A DNA stretch of 64,000 nt. Origin: Cyprinodon diabolis (Eukaryota; Chordata; Actinopteri; Cyprinodontiformes; Cyprinodontidae). The stretch is from assembly GCA_030533445.1 (NCBI GenBank), contig CM060065.1, positions 24,710,974 through 24,774,973 of the forward strand, in the 5' to 3' direction. The position numbers and the translations under genes were made by a program. Each line of letters starts with the position of its first letter. Within the stretch, counting starts at the first letter, position 1. The notes below the pieces were generated by a model. That model saw only the letters and a program-made list of their open reading frames with translations. It had not been told where the DNA came from and searched no databases. Shown one piece after another: positions 58,348 through 64,000 of this stretch.

Positions 58348-58496
58348 CAGGGTTTCTTAACTCTGGTCCCCAGGGCCCCTCAAATGCTGCAAAACCTTAT
58401 TTATCACCTTTTCATTCAGGTCAGGTGTGTGGAGGCAGGGAGAAGCCTAAAGCATTTAGGACAGTGGGCCCTGAGAACCCGGATTAAGAAACCTTT
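58348..58496. mobile_element. Short hAT-type MITE, 149 bp
   Basis: Ends CAGGGTTTCTTAACTC and, inverted, AAAGGTTTCTTAATCC. The flanking octamers GTTTAGTA (58340-58347) and GTTTAGCA (58497-58504) match at 7 of 8 positions. Both arms hold GGGCCC-containing segments. Confidence 0.65.
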
Positions 58497-59328
58497 GTTT
58501 AGCATCCCACTGAAGTTTGTTTTGTTTTTTAGCCACTGGGATATATATGGTCAGATGTCCCTTTAAATTCAAAAGTAACACAAAGCTCAAGGAAATTGTT
58601 GTTTACCCATATTACCTTTATACATTTTAGTAGTGGAGGTGGATAAATACACTGGTGCATATACACATTACAGTATATTGCCAGAACTTCTGGGTAACCT
58701 GACTTTACACACATTTGAACAACAACAACAACAAAAAAACAACCCATCTCAATGTAAAGGTTTTAATATGATATCAGTGCATCCTTTAAAGCTACAGTGT
58801 GTAATAATTACAGGGATGTACAGTCAGAAATGTAATATATTATACATAACTATGTTATTTATCATCATCTACGAGCTCAGCCTCTTAACCTTAATATTTG
58901 CGTTGCCTTAGAATTCGTTATTTATAATTACATAGGAGCGGGTCTCGCAGCCATGGAGGCAGACATCTTTGCGCTACGGCAGCGCAGAGCCAACAAACTA
59001 GCGATTGCGAGATCGCCCATTACAATAACATGCTGCGTGATGATGCTGTTACTCTCCAGTATACTTATTCAGCAACGTCCCTGACGTTTCACAGGTAATG
59101 ATTCAGTAATTTTCTGTAAAATAAGTTTCTGGATATATACCTCGGTTACTTCTCTCCGGCTCCTTTGGAGATCTTCAAGCCTTTCCTCCTCTGCTCTAGT
59201 CACCCCGCTGGCACCTCTCCCTCGCCTGGCCCTGGCTGCACGCCCACCCCGGCCTCTCTGCCCTCTTCCTCGCCCTCTTCCTCTCCCTCTTCCTCGCCTT
59301 GTAACCCCCGTGCAACAAACAACACTTG

Positions 59329-60490
59329 GGGCCGGATTTATCAAGATCCAATTTTGCGTGCAGTAATTTGCGCTCGCAAACTGGAATTTTGCGCGAGGGG
59401 CTGAACCATGGTTTGCGGGTGATTTAACAAGAGTGATTGCGTAACTGGTGGCAGGTGCAAAACTGTTGGAGACGCCCTATTTAAATGATGGTTTTGCGCG
59501 TTTTGTGGTTTGCGGCAAAGTAGTTTGTAGTTTGTACAAACTAGTGCATTAAGAAATTTAAATCTTACAGTGACCCCCAACAAAAAAAAAAAAAAAAAAA
59601 TATATATATATAAAGAAAAAACTTTGGCAACCTTTATTCCCCAAGGTGGTATGTGGCTGAATTTCTACTTCACTGCAGTAAAAAAAAAAAAAAAAAAAAA
59701 CTAGTGTTTTGTATTGTCCTGTAGAAAAATGCACATACCAAATGGCTCACAAGAAGTTACTGTGGATAAGATGACGCATCCCCGCAGCATTGGCATGTTG
59801 CTCCACAGGCGCAGGGGGGAGGTCTGGTTTCTCCGTTAGGGCGTCAGGGCGACATGGCATTAGAAACGTCAGACAGCACTTCTGAAAAACTAGATTGGGA
59901 GATCCAATGTTGCAAGGAGTTTTGTGATAGCTGGTATTGCGTGGGTCCTCCTTGTGGCTGGCTCCAAATCCATTCGGAGTTCCCCCAACAGCTCCAAAAT
60001 GGCAATGCAGGATAAACGGAATGTTTTGATGCTCGTTTCCTCCTTCATTGCAAAAATATTCACACGGAGTAAAAAAATGCGTTCTCTGCGTCTCCTTGCT
60101 TCATTTCGATGTCTCCTTCTTGCGACAATAACCGCTGCCATGTGTGCGCAATTACGCATACAGACCATTTGCACCTTCTTTTGAAACGTGTTAAATATAG
60201 AGTCAGATACCGTTAGCAAAATAGCTTTCAGGTTTAATAAATCACTTTGCGAGTGCTAAATTAATATATTTACATGTTCTCCTCCCACAGGACGCACTTT
60301 TGCGTGTAAACGCCCCATATTGCATATTCATTGCAGAAAAAGTACTAAATGGATAAGAGGCGCTATTTAGCACGTTTTAAAGACCAAATCCTTTTAGCAC
60401 GCTGTTGATAGATCAGTTTGTACATTTTTTAGCGTGCGCAGTGAAATAGCTCACGTTTTTATACACGCAAACCTTTGATAGATCCGGCCC
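59329..60490 (-). mobile_element. PIF/Harbinger deletion derivative, 1162 bp
   Basis: The left end GGGCCGGATTTATCAAG and the inverted right end GGGCCGGATCTATCAAAG are matched terminal repeats, and the 3-bp TTG flanks both sides (59326-59328, 60491-60493), consistent with Harbinger's 3-bp duplications. It keeps an N-terminal transposase piece on the minus strand (see next entry) but not the catalytic part. Confidence 0.75.
59890..60219 (-). pseudogene. Harbinger transposase N-terminal remnant
   Basis: A 109-codon frame. Its second half (AILELLGELRMDLEPATRRT) and the following HAIPAITKLLATL resemble the start of HARBI1-like transposases, where AILELL and LEPxTRRxHAIP are typical. The first half has a basic stretch (RRRHRNEARRRR). 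Nothing corresponding to the DDE catalytic domain remains inside the element. Confidence 0.65.
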
Positions 60491-60675
60491 TTGGACTCTG
60501 TAAACGGGAATATATATTCTTCCAGCGAACACAATCTCGCTGTTAAACTAATGACTACAATTACTTCATCTGTTTATATCACCATGCAAAGCAGCTAACC
60601 AAAACGTCACAACGATGTAGAAAAATAACGGGTATATTTATTATCTTAAGTCTACATGAAATCTATACCCTACAC

Positions 60676-60888
60676 CAGGGGTGTCAAACTGGTTCCAGAA
60701 AGGGACGTGTGGCTGAAGGTTTTCTTTCCAACCAAGCAATAGTACACCAGACTCCATTCATCTCATCAAGTCATTTTGTTCAGATTGAACTCACTTAATT
60801 AGATGACTGGAGTCTGGTGTGCTACTGCTTGGTTGGAAAGAAAACCTGCAGCCTCATGGCCCTTTCTGGAACCAGTTTGACATCCCTG
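60676..60888. mobile_element. hAT MITE, 213 bp, near-palindromic, perfect target duplication
   Basis: Left end CAGGGGTGTCAAACTGGTTC and inverted right end CAGGGATGTCAAACTGGTTC, continuing as inverted arms for about 75 bp each (for example CTTTCCAACCAAGCA and its inverse). The octamer CCCTACAC is perfect at 60668-60675 and 60889-60896. Transcripts would fold into one long hairpin. Confidence 0.9.
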
Positions 60889-61199
60889 CCCTACACAGAC
60901 TAATGAAATACTATCTGTAAAATTATCTATGTAAACAAACCTCATCACTTGAGAAGGTAGGTGATGCGGACGTCGTGGAAGACATTTTGTCCCGTAACGC
61001 TCGCCGTACTGTTGGGGGGGAGAAGCGGTGGGGGGGAGATGTTCATGTTGCTGCGGTCTGCCGTCTGGACGTTAGATGTCGCTGAAAATTACACACTGTA
61101 GCTTTAAAGCAACAAATTCAACTAATTTCAAATAGGCTTTCTGCAAGGTTTAAGGCTTCAATTCTTCTCAGAGAGAATAAATGAGGACAAGCAATGATG

Positions 61200-62040
61200 T
61201 TGGATGGGAGGACCCACTTTATGTCCTTGTTCCTCAAAGATATTCTATCAGCCTGAGGTCAGGGCTATCAAGCACTCCCTCACCAAGTCGTTTAATGTAT
61301 GCCCTAATGGACCTCACTTTGCACGCTGGTGCACAGTGACGTTGGAATGACATTTTCAAAGTGTTCCCACAGTCAGGAGAATAAGGTTGTCCAAAATGTC
61401 TTAAGCATTAACCAGTCCTTTCACTGGCAATAAGGGGCTGAAAAACTGCTGCACTCTATAATTCTCTTTGTAACAAACTTCACACCTGACACACTGCAGT
61501 CAGATGTGTCGTTCCTCTTGCAACTGCTAAACCCTCTCAGTGAATGGGCTGCCAGAGAAACAGGGAGGATTTATCACTCCAGAGAACATGTCTTTACACT
61601 TCTTGAGACAGGTAGTGGTCTGCTTTATTACATCACATTCAAACTTTACATTGAACTGGGTGTCGTAAGTCTGAGATGCAGCTGATGGGCCATTGAAAGC
61701 TATTCCATTAATTGCTCTCCTCTGAGTTCTTGATCTAATCTCACTGGAATTCTACAGGTTTAGACTCTGCAGAGAGTTAGCAAAATCCATCCACTATTCG
61801 CCTATGAAACATTAAGACATGTAAAAATTATCAAAATAATTAACTGGGTAAAAACAATCTCATTATTATACTAAATGACTAATACATTTTGAAATCCTCT
61901 CTTTGAAAAATGGTAAAGAAACAGTCTACATGCCCAAGTGAAGGGTTGATAATATACCTTTGACCATAGAATTAATTGGAAACAATACATTCAATGATCT
62001 GAAGGGATGACCCAAAGCTTTTGGCCAAATATTGTAGCTT
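61200..62040 (-). pseudogene. Decayed Tc1/mariner transposase relic
   Basis: Segments such as TTTATCACTCCAGAGAACAT, GACACACTGCAGTCAG and CTTTTGGCCAAATATTGTAG have the order and content of a mariner-like fish transposon read antisense, whose terminus is TTTTGGCCATATAGTG-like. Many stops and gaps prevent a continuous frame. Left end not found. Confidence 0.5.
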
Positions 62041-62130
62041 TAGCCCCTCGATGTATGACTGGATTGAAGTGCCTTGAGACGACATGTGTTGTGAATTGGC
62101 ACTATATAAAGAAGCTAAATGTAACTAAAG
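62041..62130 (+). repeat. LINE-type 3' tail fragment
   Basis: GAAGTGCCTTGAGACGACAT followed by GTGAATTGGCACTATATAAA matches the 3' end of a common fish non-LTR element. No 5' part is attached. Confidence 0.55.
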
Positions 62131-64000
62131 TTAGCATGGATATATCTAAAAAAATTAAACAATGAAAACATCCGTACAATCACAGCCAGCAAAATTTAAT
62201 GTAATTAATGTCTATCTTAATATTCTATTAACTTAAAAAACAAACAAACAAACAAACAAAAAAACCCTCATATAGCCTGTCTTATCATCTCTGGTCAAAA
62301 ATATTTTGCTTAAGTTTGTTTAACAGGACTGCAGGGCCAGTCCTGTTCATTTGCACAATGTTGCAAATGTAAAGGAAAATATCACTACATTTCTTTTAAA
62401 GTGATACCACTTCTCAAACCTCACTATGCTTATTTTCTGCCAAGGTTGTTATGTAATTTTCTGTCTATTTTATGCCAATTTAGTCTTAGTGTGCAGTGGA
62501 GGAAATGGGATATGGTAGAAGGGGTTTTAACATTTGAAACATCCATGAGAAATTTAACAAAGGTCCCTGACCAGACTTAAAGTGAATTCATGGACTGAAT
62601 CTTAAAGCCTTTCTATCACAGCTTAAAGCCCTCCATACTGAGGAGTTTCATGTGCAGCATAACTAATTCTTCTTAGAGTCTATGTAAGAGATCTAAAGAA
62701 TCCAAGACATACAAAGGAGGATGGACACCTGCTATCACTTATACTTAAAGTGCCTGCAACTGTGTACCTTCACCAATCAAACCAAGTGCTTATTCCCAAA
62801 ATAGCATACTCCACTAAATCCAGGTGACAATACACTACAACGCGCTCTAAGGCATCACTGAGAGAGAGACAATTTTCTTGAGCGCTAAAAAAGTGGAAGA
62901 GTTCTTCCATCTAAACTATCGATTTAGTCAGTATAATATACTTTCTGCCTTGGGTGATGTCTGTTGGCATCATTCTTTGAAGAAATCCAATATACAGAAG
63001 AAAAACATCTTCCCTCCACATCTAAGCAAGTAATCTAAAGTAATCCATCAACATCAAACTGTGATGACAATGCTGACGCTCAGTGGCCTAAACTGCAGCA
63101 GGACAAAAGGCAAGAAATAACCCTTTATTAGCTTGTCCTTAACGGATTATTTGAGATCTTGGTCAATCCATGAAAAAATGCACACAGTGATATGCATGCA
63201 TCTATTGGAGAAAATTCTGTATTTTGACTGTAGAATTATTTAGTGTTTACATTATGAATGCATGGTGTCCTGTGGCTATGAAATTACCCGAAATAATTTT
63301 TGGCATCAACATGCTCGACAGTTAGTTTAGGATGTGTTTGTGTTATACCAAATATGGTGTTTGCTTTATGGATAAGCTCCACTTTGGTGTAAACTTTCTC
63401 CAAAGGTTTTCTCATGGTGGATCCATCAGATGGATTTACGTCCCCCTATCAAACCATACCTGTTCTTTTTGTTTCTTGTCTTTTTCTAATTTAATATTTA
63501 ACATAATGGACTTTTAGAATTCTAACAGATGCATATGGAGCCTTAAATAGAACGGTGGCTTAATTCTTAATGGACTTGGAAATTAATTTGCTGGGCTCCC
63601 TTCTCTTATAAATAATGGCTATTTAAGTATTTTCAACCTGGCACTGACAAACCAATATTCTATAAAATGTGTCTTTTGCTATTGCAGTCACTGTTGTTTA
63701 TGATTAGGTAATCAAGTAAATTTGAATAACATCTGCCGGCTGCTTCTTGTTTTAGATTTGTTGAAAGCAGAAAGGGTGTAGTCAGTTTCCCAGATAAGTT
63801 TAATATGCATTTTTTAGTATGACGCTAGAAATGACGCTAGTTGAACCACAAAAGCTTGATTTTCTACTTGTACTGGTTTATGTAATATTTACGAGGTGTT
63901 ACATTTTGTTTGATGTCTTGCATGCATCTGCACCAGACTCTTTACACAGATTACAGTAAATGCTTGTAGATGCAAACATTTTCACCCATTTTACCCGATG
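62131..64000. other. Intergenic, no gene seen
   Basis: AT-rich DNA with a short CAAA tract near 62239-62262. No exon-like frames, RNA genes or element ends were recognised before the window edge. Confidence 0.45.

Larger units (their letters stand above)
58790..61103. mobile_element. TTAA-target element (Kolobok- or piggyBac-type) hosting two later insertions
   Basis: The left end is AGCTACAGTGTGTAAT after TTAA (58786-58789) and the right end, inverted, is AGCTACAGTGTGTAAT before TTAA (61104-61107). These termini are common in teleosts. The span is 2314 bp but includes a Harbinger derivative (59329-60490) and an hAT MITE (60676-60888); without them and their duplications it would be about 0.93 kb. 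It has no transposase. One Arg/Gly-rich minus-strand frame (59344-59069) lies beside the Harbinger insertion. Confidence 0.75.

Overview
The window looks like chromosomal DNA of a ray-finned fish, probably a percomorph teleost. The evidence is many-exon genes with GT-AG introns, vertebrate-type proteins, and a repeat load typical of teleosts: tRNA-derived SINEs, Tc1, hAT, Harbinger and TTAA-target DNA transposons, and a Gmr1-type Ty3/Gypsy element. The species cannot be named from the sequence alone.

Three host genes sit in one block between about 7.7 and 39.2 kb. First is a minus-strand gene (15921 down to about 7737) encoding an EF-hand-like plus coiled-coil protein of the KASH5/LRMP/IRAG family; by position it is most likely irag1 (mrvi1). 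Second is ctr9 on the plus strand (17679-32354), the TPR scaffold of the Paf1 elongation complex, reconstructed here as 23 exons and 1144 residues. Third is eif4g2 (DAP5/NAT1) on the minus strand (37867-33455), 20 coding exons and 886 residues, starting at a GUG codon. From memory, MRVI1-CTR9-EIF4G2 has this order and these orientations in human (11p15), so this is conserved vertebrate synteny. The first two genes diverge from a shared 1.76-kb interval. ctr9 and eif4g2 converge, with poly(A) signals about 70 bp apart.

The rest is repeats and sequence without recognisable genes. 0-7.7 kb holds a Tc1-type MITE, a CACTG-ended element carrying a SINE, an hAT derivative and SINE fragments. Introns of ctr9 hold a 2.55-kb hAT transposon with perfect 8-bp target duplications and a 1.6-kb Tc1 transposon with an intact 337-codon transposase. 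42.2-48.2 kb is one complete Gmr1-like LTR retrotransposon whose integrase lies upstream of reverse transcriptase and whose capsid belongs to the group thought to be ancestral to the SCAN domain. 55-61 kb is a nest of DNA transposons: a TTAA-target element with a Harbinger derivative and an hAT MITE inside it, next to three copies of a second TTAA-target MITE.

I see no prokaryotic system, CRISPR array, rRNA or functional tRNA gene. All exon boundaries and element ends were read by eye from reading frame, splice sites and target duplications. No alignment or database search was run.
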